Source: Roseivirga sp. UBA6061
GTDB taxonomy: Bacteria > Bacteroidota > Bacteroidia > Cytophagales > Cyclobacteriaceae
Assembly: GCA_002427745.1 (NCBI GenBank)
Contig: DIYF01000037.1
Span: 38,713 to 102,712, forward strand
DNA length: 64,000 bases
Direction: 5' to 3'
The translations under genes were made by a program, and so were the position numbers. Below the pieces are notes generated by a model. That model saw only the letters and a program-made list of their open reading frames with translations. It had not been told where the DNA came from and ran no database searches. Positions 34,734 through 43,646 of the stretch are shown here, piece by piece. Position 1 is the stretch's first letter, and each line of letters starts with the position of its first letter.

Positions 34734-34984
34734 TTTGTTTTTGTTTAGTTAATGAATGATTATTAATAAAAACCGATCCGGCAGGGCCCCTTAAGATCAA
34801 TTGGTTTTACTTGTTTAATGACGATTATTCTGTTGTAGGACTTATGGAACATGTGGGTAGAAGGAATTGTTATAGATTTTTTGAAAAAAAATCAATTTTT
34901 ATCAAACAAAGAGGTTAAACACTTACTGAAGGCCCCTCTAATGGCCTTTTGACAGAATAATTTTTTTTCGAAGCAGGACAAAAA

Positions 34985-35027
34985 AATACGCGACACATCC
35001 CGAATATTTCGAGATATATCGCGTATT
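34985..35027 (-). terminator. Strong intrinsic terminator on the minus strand
   Basis: The arms 34985-35004 and 35008-35027 are 20 bases each with a 3-base loop. On the minus strand all 20 positions pair, three as G-U, and a T-run follows (complement of the A-run at 34981-34986). On the plus strand the same three are A-C mismatches, so the element is built for leftward transcripts, presumably from fabG. Confidence 0.75.
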
Positions 35028-35029
35028 CG

Positions 35030-35045
35030 TGCGATATTTATCGCA
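35030..35045. promoter_or_regulatory. Perfect palindrome with CGATATTTATCG core, site 1
   Basis: TGCGATA and TATCGCA around TT form a perfect 7-bp dyad. A second palindrome with the same 12-base core lies at 52388-52403. It looks like a repressor binding site, but no adjacent gene start is obvious here. Confidence 0.4.
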
Positions 35046-35135
35046 TTGATAGCCTGGTTAAATTCCTCTTCCCCTCCTCAGGTCATTGAATATTCAGAAT
35101 TCATCATCCAACATTCCGACTAAAAGGAGGCAACC

Positions 35136-35200
35136 GCCCCTGATAACCCTTGATCCCTGAAGCTTAGGCGTAGGGGATGATCAACTAATTACTGATAACT
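35136..35200 (-). repeat. Dispersed 3' element, copy B
   Basis: Minus-strand copy of the 5788-5854 element with the same CCCCTACGCCTAAGCT and GGATCAAGGGTTATCAGGGG blocks. It lies 10 bases past the fabG stop in the sense direction of fabG. Confidence 0.7.
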
Positions 35201-35209
35201 ATATAATCG

Positions 35210-35956
35210 TCAGGTCAGCATTCCTCCATCAACCTGCAATACCTGCCCGGTGATATAGGTAGAATGGTCAGAACCCAGGAAAACACAAGCCTGAGCCACA
35301 TCCTCAGGAGTACCACCCCTTTTCAATGGAATCGCATCTCTCCAGCCCTGAACTACCTTTTCGTCCAGCACATCCGTCATTTCTGTTTCGATAAAGCCCG
35401 GAGCCACCGCATTAGAGCGAATACCCCTGGAGCCCAGCTCCAGTGCTACGGATTTGGTGAAGCCCACAATACCTGCTTTGGAAGCAGAGTAGTTTGCCTG
35501 ACCGGCATTTCCTCTCAGGCCTACCACAGAAGTGATGTTGATGATAGAGCCACCGCGCTGTTTCATAAAGTTGCGGGTAGACGCTTTTACGGTATTAAAG
35601 CAAGACTTGAGGTTTACATTGATCACCTGATCCCACATCTCTTCCGTCATACGCATCAGCAGGTTGTCTTTGGTGATACCCGCGTTGTTGATCAGGATGT
35701 GCAGTCCACCGAAATCTTCAATCACACTCTTTACCAGCTCTTCAGCCGCAGCAAAATCAGAAGCATCAGAACGATAGCCCTTGGCCTGTATACCAAATGC
35801 TGCCAGTTCTCCTTCCAGTGCCTGGCCCTTTTCCACACTGCTTAAGTAAGTAAAAGCCACATTCGCACCTTCCTGCGCATAAGTCATGGCTATTGCTTTG
35901 CCAATCCCTTTTGAAGCACCTGTGATCAGTGCCGTTTTTCCATCGAGTAAACCCAT
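35210..35956 (-). CDS. fabG: 3-oxoacyl-[acyl-carrier-protein] reductase
   Basis: This 248-residue short-chain dehydrogenase has the NADPH motif TGASKGIG (12-19), NNAG near 90-93 and the catalytic set Ser143, Tyr156 and Lys160 in YSASK. The GRLRGNAGQANYSASKAG-like region and the C-terminal TGQVLQVDGGM fit FabG, which reduces 3-oxoacyl-ACP in fatty-acid elongation. It is monocistronic, and other SDR reductases remain possible. Confidence 0.9.
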   Translation of the reverse strand: MGLLDGKTALITGASKGIGKAIAMTYAQEGANVAFTYLSSVEKGQALEGELAAFGIQAKGYRSDASDFAAAEELVKSVIEDFGGLHILINNAGITKDNLLMRMTEEMWDQVINVNLKSCFNTVKASTRNFMKQRGGSIINITSVVGLRGNAGQANYSASKAGIVGFTKSVALELGSRGIRSNAVAPGFIETEMTDVLDEKVVQGWRDAIPLKRGGTPEDVAQACVFLGSDHSTYITGQVLQVDGGMLT

Positions 35957-36091
35957 AAATCTGTTAGTTTTTTCTATTCAGTCGAATCATTTCAAAACAT
36001 TGAACTTTCCTGCTTTAAAATGAAGTTTCAAATAAAATGAAAAGGATTTAGACCTCCCAATTCAGGTATTTTTTTGTGAGGGGATTTGGAT

Positions 36092-36099
36092 TAACTTTG
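36092..36099 (+). promoter_or_regulatory. Putative -7 promoter box (TAACTTTG) of lpd
   Basis: TAACTTTG matches TAnnTTTG 35 bases before the lpd start. A TTG at 36074-36076 is a weak -33 candidate at 15 bases spacing. Confidence 0.45.
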
Positions 36100-36134
36100 C
36101 CCCCTCATTCAGGAAGAGTAAATCAAATAGATAT

Positions 36135-37529
36135 ATGGCAACAAAATACGATTTAATAGTAGTAGGAAGCGGTCCTGGCGGTTATGTGGCAGCGATCAGA
36201 GCTTCTCAGCTAGGTATGAAAGTAGGGGTGGTAGAGCGCTCAGAGCTGGGCGGTATTTGCCTCAACTGGGGATGTATTCCTACCAAAGCTTTGTTGAAAA
36301 GTGCCAACGTATTTGAATACGTGCAACATGCCAAAGATTACGGTATCGATATCAAAGATGCCTCAGTAGATTTCGATGGCATGATCAAGAGAAGTCGTGA
36401 TGTAGCGGCCGGCATGAGTAAAGGCATTCAGTTCTTGTTCAAGAAGAATAAGATCGATCATATAGCCGGTTTCGGTACCCTGAAACCAGGCAAAAAAGTA
36501 GAAGTAAAAGCAGAAGACGGTACACTCACTACTTACTCTGCCGACAATATCATTCTGGCCACCGGTGGTCGCAGCAGAGAGCTGCCTAATTTACCGATTG
36601 ATGGTAAGAAGATCATCGGTTACCGCGAGGCCATGGTACTGGACAAGCAGCCTGAGTCTATGGTGATTGTAGGTTCCGGAGCCATTGGTGTGGAGTTCGC
36701 TTATTTCTATAACTCTATTGGTACCCAGGTAACCATTGTGGAATACATGGACCGTATTGTGCCGGTAGAAGATGCCGAGGTTTCCAAGCAACTGGAGCGT
36801 ACTTACAAGAAGGCTAAAATGAAGGTGATGACGAATTCAGAAGTGACTTCTGTTGACACCAAAGGCAAGAAGTGTAAGGTGAACGTGAAGACCAAGAAAG
36901 GCGAGGAAGTGCTGGAGGCAGATGTGGTACTTTCTGCGGTAGGTGTAGCGACTAACCTCGAAGGCATCGGCCTGGAAGAAGTAGGCGTTGCTACTGACAG
37001 AGGTAAGGTGCTTGTAGATGATTACTACAAAACCAATATCCCCGGTGTTCACGCCATTGGTGATATCGTACACGGACCAGCCCTGGCACACGTAGCTTCT
37101 GCGGAAGGTATTATCTGTGTAGAAAAAATGGCAGGTCAGTCACCTGAGCCACTGGATTACAATAACATCCCTGGTTGTACCTATTGCAGCCCTGAGATTG
37201 CTTCAGTAGGCTATACCGAAGCCGCTGCCAAAGAGGCAGGTTATGAGGTGAAAGTGGGTAAGTTCCCATTCTCAGCTTCTGGTAAGGCTAAAGCTGCGGG
37301 AGCTTCTGATGGTTTCGTGAAAGTGGTATTTGATGCCAAGTACGGGGAGTGGTTAGGAGCGCATATGATTGGTGCCAATGTAACCGAGATGATTGCCGAG
37401 GTAGTAGCTGCCAGAAAACTGGAAACTACCGGCCACGAAATCATTAAAACGGTACACCCTCACCCCACCATGAGTGAAGCCGTAATGGAAGCAGCCGCTG
37501 CTGCTTATGATGAAGTGATTCACCTCTAA
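36135..37529 (+). CDS. lpd: Dihydrolipoyl dehydrogenase
   Basis: This 464-residue flavoprotein has the FAD motif VVGSGPGGYVAA at 9-20, the redox disulfide Cys42/Cys47 in GICLNWGCIPTK, the NAD motif IVGSGAIGVEFA near 177 and the C-terminal HPHPTMSEA with the catalytic His-Glu pair. It is the E3 subunit of 2-oxoacid dehydrogenase complexes. The E1 and E2 genes are not adjacent. Confidence 0.95.
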   Translation: MATKYDLIVVGSGPGGYVAAIRASQLGMKVGVVERSELGGICLNWGCIPTKALLKSANVFEYVQHAKDYGIDIKDASVDFDGMIKRSRDVAAGMSKGIQFLFKKNKIDHIAGFGTLKPGKKVEVKAEDGTLTTYSADNIILATGGRSRELPNLPIDGKKIIGYREAMVLDKQPESMVIVGSGAIGVEFAYFYNSIGTQVTIVEYMDRIVPVEDAEVSKQLERTYKKAKMKVMTNSEVTSVDTKGKKCKVNVKTKKGEEVLEADVVLSAVGVATNLEGIGLEEVGVATDRGKVLVDDYYKTNIPGVHAIGDIVHGPALAHVASAEGIICVEKMAGQSPEPLDYNNIPGCTYCSPEIASVGYTEAAAKEAGYEVKVGKFPFSASGKAKAAGASDGFVKVVFDAKYGEWLGAHMIGANVTEMIAEVVAARKLETTGHEIIKTVHPHPTMSEAVMEAAAAAYDEVIHL

Positions 37530-37542
37530 ACTTAGATAGAAA

Positions 37543-37578
37543 GTCATGCTGTCCCGATCGGTATCGGGACAGAGTGAC
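37543..37578. other. Hairpin with CTGTCCCGAT stem
   Basis: CTGTCCCGAT and ATCGGGACAG form a perfect 10-bp stem with outer GTCA/TGAC pairing, just past the lpd stop. It belongs to the GTCA...TGAC style of palindromes seen elsewhere in the window. Confidence 0.55.
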
Positions 37579-37590
37579 ATTTAGATATAG

Positions 37591-37621
37591 AAAGCCAGTT
37601 CCGGAAGAAGCTGGCTTTTTT
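37591..37621 (+). terminator. Intrinsic terminator of lpd
   Basis: AAAGCCAG (37591-37598) pairs with CTGGCTTT (37611-37618) and a T-run follows, 62 bases after the lpd stop. Confidence 0.85.
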
Positions 37622-37650
37622 GTGTTTATGACTGTCATCCCATCCTTATC

Positions 37651-37832
37651 GTCATTCCCGCGCAAGCGGGAATCTCTGTGGCTTCTTAAAGTTGAAGTTT
37701 TAGAAACCGCAGTTCCGAAAAGCTCGCGAACTATTCCTGGTACCAGGCATGAAAAAGCTACCTCCAAAGTAGCTGCAAGGATTCCTGGTCAGAGCCTGTC
37801 TGCCGAAGCTTGCCAGGCAGGCGTGGAATGAC
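37651..37832. repeat. REP-like palindromic element (GTCATTCC...GGAATGAC)
   Basis: The element is bounded by GTCATTCC and GGAATGAC and contains the inner palindrome CCCGCGCAAGCGGG. A frame through it reads as the well-known spurious SFPRKRES peptide of such repeats. It fills the middle of the 524-base gap before the ECF sigma gene; the remainder shows no gene. Confidence 0.6.
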
Positions 37833-38053
37833 ATTCAATACCCCCTGCCGCCCTTGAAGTAATCAAGAGCATTTAAGCCAAATCTCTGTTTAATAGATAG
37901 AATGCCGTCTGGTTAAGGTTTTGCCCTTTTATTCCCTGAAGGGATAATTAGGTTGGTAGGTCTCACCCTTAAGGGCTGGGGCGGTATTAAAGTTTTAAAT
38001 AGTGCCTCTCTTAACTTGACGGCATTATAGCCCAGTTCATTATATTTACCCCC

Positions 38054-38584
38054 ATGACTGAGGGTAATCTTGTAATGCAGCTGAAAGCCAGGGACAAGGC
38101 TGCCCTCTCTTTTTTGTATGACAAGTACGGAGCAGCCCTGTATGGTTCGGCTCTGCGGATTATTCAGGAAGAAGAAATCACCCGGGAAGTGGTACAGGAT
38201 ATCTTCCTGAAGATCTGGGATAAGATAGACCAGTACGATACTCAAAAAGGTCGTCTGTTTACCTGGATGCTCAATCTGACGCGCAATGCAGCCATCGATA
38301 AGATTCGCTCCAAAGAAATTAAGCGATCAGCTAAAACTGATCCGATGGAAAACTCCGTATATACCATTGATCAGCAAAAGAACACCGAGATTCCGGTAGA
38401 TGGCATAGGCGTAAAGGAGCTGATCACTGATCTCGACCAGGAACAGCAGTTCGTAATCAACAAAGTGTACTTTGAAGGATTCTCTCATTCAGAGCTATCT
38501 GATGAATATGATATACCTTTGGGTACTGTAAAGTCGCGATTGCGGTCGGCACTAAAACATTTGAGAAGAAAAGTTCGCAACTAA
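38054..38584 (+). CDS. ECF-type RNA polymerase sigma factor
   Basis: This 176-residue protein has sigma region 2 (ALYGSALRIIQEEEITREVVQDIF, then LFTWMLNLTRNAAIDKIRSK) and region 4 (QFVINKVYFEGFSHSELSDEYDIPLGTVKSRLRSALKHLRR). The linker carries the pattern IPVDGIGVKELITDLD. The anti-sigma gene starts one base after its stop, so the pair is co-transcribed. It closely resembles the second ECF sigma at 43.6 kb. Confidence 0.94.
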   Translation: MTEGNLVMQLKARDKAALSFLYDKYGAALYGSALRIIQEEEITREVVQDIFLKIWDKIDQYDTQKGRLFTWMLNLTRNAAIDKIRSKEIKRSAKTDPMENSVYTIDQQKNTEIPVDGIGVKELITDLDQEQQFVINKVYFEGFSHSELSDEYDIPLGTVKSRLRSALKHLRRKVRN

Positions 38585-38585
38585 G

Positions 38586-39398
38586 GTGGATATTAAAGAC
38601 TACATAGCATCCGGAATACTCGAAGCCTACGCGCTCGATGACCTGCCTCAGGAAGAAAGGGCAGCCGTAGAAGCAATGCTGGCCAAACACCCCGAATTGC
38701 GCGAAGAGCTCAACAGCATAGAAGAGGGCCTCGAAACCCTGGCCATGGAAACAGCCATCGCACCACCGGCTGACCTGAAAGACAGCCTGATGGCAACCCT
38801 GGATGATCAGGGTGTGAGTACCGAGAAATCTCAGCCGGAAACGAAAGTAGTACCTATCGCTCCAAAGAAATCCACTTTCTGGAATTATGTAGCTGCGGCA
38901 TCAATCTCCATTGCTTTGGTGTCCTCGCTGATGGCCTATGACTTCTACAGTCGCTGGAAGCAGACCGAGGCTGCCTATGCAGACTTAGCAGACTCCAATG
39001 AAATTCTGGCCAATCAGATTAATAAAGTAGGCAACGAGCTAAGGGATGCACTGCATGATTACAATGTAGTGGCTAATCCTGATTTTAACCGCACCGATAT
39101 GACCTCAGTGATTAAGGGCAAGTCTTTTGCGGCCAGCGTACACTGGAACAAAAAGACGGAAGAAGCTTACCTGAGCATTACAGACCTTGCTGAGCTCACT
39201 CGCGAGCAACAGTACCAGCTATGGGCCATTGTAGACGGAAAACCGGTCAGCATGGGTGTGTTTGACCTTAATAAAGATGGTCTGATGCAAATGACTGCCG
39301 TGGCAAATGCTTCTACTTTTGCCGTGACCATAGAGCCCCGTGGCGGCAGTGAAAATCCAACCCTGGACGCTATGCAGGTAGCTGGCGAGGTGGGATAA
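38586..39398 (+). CDS. Anti-sigma factor, RskA-like membrane protein
   Basis: The protein has 270 residues from a GTG. The N-terminal cytosolic domain (1-90) includes an acidic LPQEERAAVEAMLAKHPELREEL helix pair, a membrane helix at about 98-120 and a periplasmic RskA-type domain ending SVIEPRGGSENPT-like. No HxxxCxxC zinc motif is present. It presumably holds the sigma factor encoded one base upstream until an envelope signal frees it. Confidence 0.9.
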   Translation: MDIKDYIASGILEAYALDDLPQEERAAVEAMLAKHPELREELNSIEEGLETLAMETAIAPPADLKDSLMATLDDQGVSTEKSQPETKVVPIAPKKSTFWNYVAAASISIALVSSLMAYDFYSRWKQTEAAYADLADSNEILANQINKVGNELRDALHDYNVVANPDFNRTDMTSVIKGKSFAASVHWNKKTEEAYLSITDLAELTREQQYQLWAIVDGKPVSMGVFDLNKDGLMQMTAVANASTFAVTIEPRGGSENPTLDAMQVAGEVG

Positions 39399-39451
39399 TC
39401 TATTGTCATCGAGAGACCTGATCTTTTGAGTTCCAAAACAGTTGGAGTTGG

Positions 39452-39543
39452 ATGACAGATTAATGGAAACACCATCAGTCCCATCTCCTTTAGGAGAGGG
39501 ATGGGGTGAGGCCGAACAATCAATATTTCCATTAATCTGTCAT
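39452..39543. repeat. 92-bp element with perfect 18-bp terminal inverted repeats
   Basis: ATGACAGATTAATGGAAA at 39452-39469 is the exact reverse complement of 39526-39543. The inside holds a second, G/C-rich palindrome (CCCATCTCC...GGGATGGG). This is a snap-back or MITE-like element with no coding potential, 53 bases past the anti-sigma stop. Confidence 0.7.
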
Positions 39544-39599
39544 AAGCAAGCAGGAGCAACTGAAGCTATCTCTTAGTCAATATTCTACTGACTTGTTTT

Positions 39600-40059
39600 C
39601 CCCTCCCGAGGAGGGGCCTGTCAGCCGGCCGGCAGGTGCCTAAAAGACGGGGTGGTGACTTTAAAGCTCGAACCCAAAAGTCTCCCCTTCAGGGGAGATT
39701 TAGAGGGGTGGACTTGTGTGCTGAAGTTTTAGCGAAGGCACAAAAAAAGAGCCATGCCCCCCGGCACGACTCCCTCGCTTTACCCATCTCTGCAAACCAA
39801 CTTCACTTGACATGCCTCACTCTCCTTGTGAGAGCCTTTAACACTGCCTTTATCTCCTATACCGGATAGTATCGCGATTGGCTGCTTGTACGAGTCCTGT
39901 TAGTTGCTCTGTCTGTAAGCAAGCCGACCATTGTCGGTCATGGTTTAATGCCTTGGTCAGGTAGGTCTCAGTCAATTTTTCAGGTGCCTTCTAAATCCGG
40001 TCAGCCGGAAAGAGTCGTAGATACTTGAAATTCCTGTTTGGGAGACTAAAAGCCGAAAG
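39600..40059. other. Non-coding gap before msrB with degenerate repeats
   Basis: This stretch contains GGGGCCTGTCAGCCGG-type and TCTCCCC...GGGGAGA hairpins common in Cytophagales gaps, and a minus-strand hairpin with T-run at about 39740-39770 that has no leftward gene to serve. I see no convincing gene. Confidence 0.5.
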
Positions 40060-40524
40060 ATGAAAAAAGTACTGACCCTTTTAGGCCTGGCACTGGCCGT
40101 CTTAATTGCCTGTAAATCACAGGAAGAATCGCTTGAGAAGGTGGTGAAAACCGAAGCTCAATGGAAAGAACAGCTTTCGGCTGATGAATATGCTGTCCTA
40201 AGACAGAAAGGTACAGAACGTGCCTATACCGGAGAATTCCATGACTCTAAAAAGCCAGGGACTTATCTGTGTAAGGCCTGTCAGCTACCCGTTTTTGATG
40301 CTGAAACCAAGTTCGATTCCGGTACAGGCTGGCCGAGCTTCTATCAACCTGTCAAAGACAAGTATGTAATCTCTCTGCCCGATACCACCTACGGCATGAC
40401 ACGGACTGAAATAGTCTGTGCCCGCTGCGATTCTCATTTGGGGCATGTCTTTAATGATGGACCTGAACCAACGGGTCTGAGGTACTGTATCAACTCCCTC
40501 TCACTTGATTTTAAAGCAGATTAG
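40060..40524 (+). CDS. msrB: Peptide-methionine (R)-S-oxide reductase, lipoprotein form
   Basis: This 154-residue protein has a signal peptide with the lipobox LIAC (Cys18), then the MsrB fold with zinc cysteines Cys71/Cys74 and Cys120/Cys123 and the catalytic Cys143 in RYCINS. It reduces R-methionine sulfoxide in proteins. The lipobox places it in the envelope, where it would repair oxidised secreted proteins. No resolving cysteine at the usual N-terminal position is evident. Confidence 0.93.
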   Translation: MKKVLTLLGLALAVLIACKSQEESLEKVVKTEAQWKEQLSADEYAVLRQKGTERAYTGEFHDSKKPGTYLCKACQLPVFDAETKFDSGTGWPSFYQPVKDKYVISLPDTTYGMTRTEIVCARCDSHLGHVFNDGPEPTGLRYCINSLSLDFKAD

Positions 40525-40661
40525 ACAGCCAGACATGGATCGTTGACATCTGTCAGAAAAAGGTTCGTGTCAAATCAAAGACCGGTTGAAAACCTGAAAG
40601 GAAAGTGATATCTGCTTAAATTTGAAGACACAGGCGCTGTGCATCGGGCCTGATTGAGACC

Positions 40662-42503
40662 ATGAGCACCAGATCAAATATATCCTCTTCCATCAAAGCA
40701 CTGAACGAGAAGCTTGCTAAGCTTGAATCTGAGTTGCTGAGGTCCAGGAAGGTGGAACTCATGTTTAATGAGGCGCAGCGCATTTCCAGTCTGGGCGTTT
40801 GGGAGTATGACATAGCCAATGACGAAATCACCTGGACGGATGAGGTATATCGCATCTATGATATGGACCCCTCAGATGAGAAACCCACGCTTGACGATAT
40901 TTTCCACCACTCCTCTAAAGAGGATCAGGAGAAAGTGGAGCAAATCATTAACAATGCCATCCGCAATGGTGAATCCTACCATATTGATGGTCAGGTATGC
41001 ACAAAGAACGGAGAGGTAAAACAGGTACATGCCAATGGAAAGCCTTTCTTTGACCAGGAAGGTAAGCTGACCCATCTCTTTGGCACCATTACAGACATCA
41101 CCGAGCGTAAGGAAGTGGAGGACTCCTTGCGTTTTTCAGATTTCACCATGGAGAGCATCTCAGATGGTATTTTCTGGATCGATGAGCATGCTAACTTTGT
41201 AAAGGTCAATAATGCGGCCTGCAAAAATCTGGGTTATACCCGGGAGGAGTTGTTGCAGATGTCCGGGCAGGATATCAATCCTTCTTTCAATAAGGTAAAG
41301 TCGCAGGAATACTGGCAGAAGACCGCGAAAGAAGAGGCCTATGCTTTCAGAACTGAGCACACCCGCAAGGACGGTAGCACCTTTCCTGTGGAAATTACCA
41401 ACAATGTCATCTTTTACCAGGGACGCGAGCTGCGCTGCAGTATCGTCAGGGATATTACGGAGCAGATTCGAAAGGAAGAAGAAATACAGCAGGCACTCAA
41501 GGAAGTAAAAAAGCTTAAAGACCGCCTGCAGAAGGAAAATACCTACCTGATGCAGGAGATTAAGCTCAATCATAATTTTGAAGAGATTGTCTCAGAGAGC
41601 CCGGGGTTCAGGCAGGTACTGATCAATGTGGAGCAGGTAGCGAATACAGATGCTACGGTACTCATAACAGGAGAGTCCGGAACTGGCAAAGAATTGCTCG
41701 CCAGGGCAGTGCATAACCTGAGTGGCAGAAGAAGCAGGCCTCTGGTAAAGGTCAATTGTGCGGCACTTCCCGCCAACCTGATTGAAAGTGAGCTTTTTGG
41801 TCATGAAAAAGGAGCGTTTACCGGGGCGATCCAGCGGAAAATCGGTCGCTTCGAACTGGCAGACAAGGGAACTATTTTTCTGGACGAGATTGGGGAGATG
41901 CCCCTTGAGCTTCAGTCGAAGCTATTGCGGGTATTACAGGAAGGAGAGTTTGAGCGACTGGGAGGTACGCAAACCATCAGGGTAAATGTACGAGTGATTG
42001 CAGCCACCAACCGTGATTTGCCGGCTACTATTACTAAAGGAGATTTCAGAGAAGATTTGTATTACCGACTCAATGTCTTTCCCATCGAAAGTCTGCCGCT
42101 AAGAGATCGTCTGGAAGACGTTCCGGTACTGGTAAATCATTTTATGAAGAAGTTTGGTCACCGGCTTGGGAAGCGCATTGATAAGGTACCCCAGAAGGTA
42201 ATCAAGGCCCTCAAGGCGTATGACTGGCCGGGCAATATTCGCGAGCTTGAAAACCTGATCGAGCGGGCAATGATCGTTTCCGGTGGTAATACTCTCGAAT
42301 TAGGGCCCTGGCTGCCTAAGACGGAAAAAATCAAAAGGGCATCTGGTATGAGCACTCTGGCCGATAATGAGCGACAGCATATCCAGGCCGTGCTTGAAAT
42401 CACGAATGGAAAAATCCGCGGAGCCGATGGCGCTGCTGCCATGCTGGACATTAACCCCACCACCCTTGAGGCCCGCATGAAAAAGCTGGGCATCCGGAAG
42501 TAA
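40662..42503 (+). CDS. Sigma-54-dependent transcriptional activator with two PAS domains
   Basis: This 613-residue protein has a short coiled-coil start, PAS1 (about 30-150) and PAS2 (about 155-275) with PAC-like ends ([16 protein letters not shown]), a helical linker, and the AAA+ domain. The latter has Walker A GESGTGKE near 337 and the sigma-54 loop GAFTGA near 385. A Fis-type helix-turn-helix lies at about 572-613. There is no receiver domain, so small-molecule or redox sensing by PAS is likely. No kinase gene is adjacent. It stands alone and ends in a long hairpin element. Confidence 0.93.
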   Translation: MSTRSNISSSIKALNEKLAKLESELLRSRKVELMFNEAQRISSLGVWEYDIANDEITWTDEVYRIYDMDPSDEKPTLDDIFHHSSKEDQEKVEQIINNAIRNGESYHIDGQVCTKNGEVKQVHANGKPFFDQEGKLTHLFGTITDITERKEVEDSLRFSDFTMESISDGIFWIDEHANFVKVNNAACKNLGYTREELLQMSGQDINPSFNKVKSQEYWQKTAKEEAYAFRTEHTRKDGSTFPVEITNNVIFYQGRELRCSIVRDITEQIRKEEEIQQALKEVKKLKDRLQKENTYLMQEIKLNHNFEEIVSESPGFRQVLINVEQVANTDATVLITGESGTGKELLARAVHNLSGRRSRPLVKVNCAALPANLIESELFGHEKGAFTGAIQRKIGRFELADKGTIFLDEIGEMPLELQSKLLRVLQEGEFERLGGTQTIRVNVRVIAATNRDLPATITKGDFREDLYYRLNVFPIESLPLRDRLEDVPVLVNHFMKKFGHRLGKRIDKVPQKVIKALKAYDWPGNIRELENLIERAMIVSGGNTLELGPWLPKTEKIKRASGMSTLADNERQHIQAVLEITNGKIRGADGAAAMLDINPTTLEARMKKLGIRK

Positions 42504-42530
42504 ACCCTTTCTCTTTTATTTCTCTACCAC

Positions 42531-42663
42531 GAGGATGTCTCAAAAGTCATAGAAACCGTCATTACGAATGAAATGAAGTAATCTCAATCTTGTTTTCGGG
42601 TTTTATAAAGAGATTGCTTCACGTTGTTCGCAATGACTCAATACTTTTGAGACGGCCTCTTTT
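42531..42663 (+). repeat. Long nested palindrome with terminator-like end
   Basis: The outer arms 42531-42547 and 42643-42659 match except two bases; an inner pair of about 28 bases starts with GTCATTACG and ends with CAATGAC. A TTTTAT run follows. It probably ends the activator transcript and belongs to the widespread GTCATT...AATGAC repeat type. Confidence 0.65.
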
Positions 42664-42668
42664 ATAAC

Positions 42669-43145
42669 CCCGAATGTTCCTCACCATTCGTCCGACCACT
42701 TTGAGTGGTCAGATGAATAGGCTGCTACTCCTGTCACTCGCCAAAGGCAAGGGACTGTCTGGAGTTCCTGTCGCTCGGTTTTACCGAGTGACGATATAGA
42801 ACAGCATTCCCTGACCAATGTCAGACTGCTAATTCAGGTCTCTCTACACCCCGTCAGACCAAAGGTCAGACGGCTTAGTAGCCTCGAATATCCCTCGCCA
42901 CTCGTCCGACCGCTTTGAGCGGTCAGATGAATAGGCTGCTACTCCTGTCACTCGCCAAAGGCAAGCGACTGATTGGTGATTCCAGTCGCTCGGTTTTACC
43001 GAGTGACGATGTAGAACGGCATTCCCTGACCAATGTCAGATTGCTAATTCAGGTCTCTCTACACCCCGTCAGACCGAAGGTCAGACGGCTTTGTAACCTC
43101 GAATACTCCTCGCCATTCGTCCGACCACTTTGAGTGGTCTGACCA
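42669..43145. repeat. Tandem repeat of a 215-bp structured unit (about 2.2 copies)
   Basis: The unit beginning near CGAAT at 42669 recurs at 42882 and, partly, at 43098 with a period of 214-215 bases. Each full unit contains several hairpins: GACCACT/AGTGGTC, GTCGCTCGGT/ACCGAGTGAC, and CCGTCAGACC/GGTCAGACGG with one mismatch. Copies differ by paired changes in the first stem (ACCACTT...AGTGGT to ACCGCTT...AGCGGT). No long conserved frame. Confidence 0.75.
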
Positions 43146-43289
43146 ATAAGCGCCATCGGTAGATCATACCTCCAATATTTCGTAGATTCTCCAATATATC
43201 GGAGGTTTTTAACCATAATTTATCAATTGATTCGGGTTAAGTAATTGATTTATAGTGTCTTGTAATTTCGGCATGCCCTTTGGCTTATC

Positions 43290-43646
43290 ATGAGAAAAAA
43301 GACACAGGATCTCATGAAAGAATATCAGCTCAGGGGCTATACCCCACAGGCTTTTCATACACTTATCAATGAACAACCTACAGCTTCTCTTGCTGTGGTC
43401 GGAGCTGCCTGGTGTGGTAGTTACCACATGTGCTTCAAGCAGGTGGCAGCTCTGGAAAAAGAGTTCGAAGGAAAGCTCAATATCTATCATATTGACTTTG
43501 ATACATCAACCGAACTGGTAAGTCAGTATGGACTGGTAAAACCACCGGCCATTCTCTTTTTCAATCGCGGTCAGCTCAGAGATAAGCTGCTGGAGACTAC
43601 GCCTAAAGATATCATCCGGGATAAAATCATCAGACTCTTATGGTGA
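43290..43646 (+). CDS. Thioredoxin-like protein with altered active site (CGSYHMC)
   Basis: This 118-residue thioredoxin-fold protein has VVGAAWCGSYHMCFKQ at residues 37-50, where a normal thioredoxin has WCGPC. The cysteines (42 and 48) are separated by five residues. The cis-Pro segment KPPAILFF lies at about 84-91. No signal peptide. The gene overlaps the ECF sigma gene by seven bases, which suggests joint expression and perhaps a redox link to the sigma factor. Confidence 0.75.
   Translation: MRKKTQDLMKEYQLRGYTPQAFHTLINEQPTASLAVVGAAWCGSYHMCFKQVAALEKEFEGKLNIYHIDFDTSTELVSQYGLVKPPAILFFNRGQLRDKLLETTPKDIIRDKIIRLLW

Noticed and set aside
37574..37831. 85-codon plus-strand frame after lpd
   Set aside because: It reads through a terminator and a REP-like palindrome and yields the familiar spurious SFPRKRES peptide.
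39636..39869. 77-codon plus-strand frame before msrB
   Set aside because: It lies over degenerate hairpin repeats, is very basic, and has no recognisable family.
42915..43133. 72-codon frame in the tandem repeat
   Set aside because: It spans the second repeat unit and is not kept in the first unit.
42669..43145. Tandem repeat as a CRISPR array
   Set aside because: The unit is 215 bp with only about 2.2 copies and no short-repeat/unique-spacer alternation; no cas gene is nearby.
43168..43210. Possible terminator hairpin with two CTCCAATAT repeats
   Set aside because: The stem is interrupted (A-C mismatch) and no gene upstream on that strand needs it; it may be a chance AT-rich fold.
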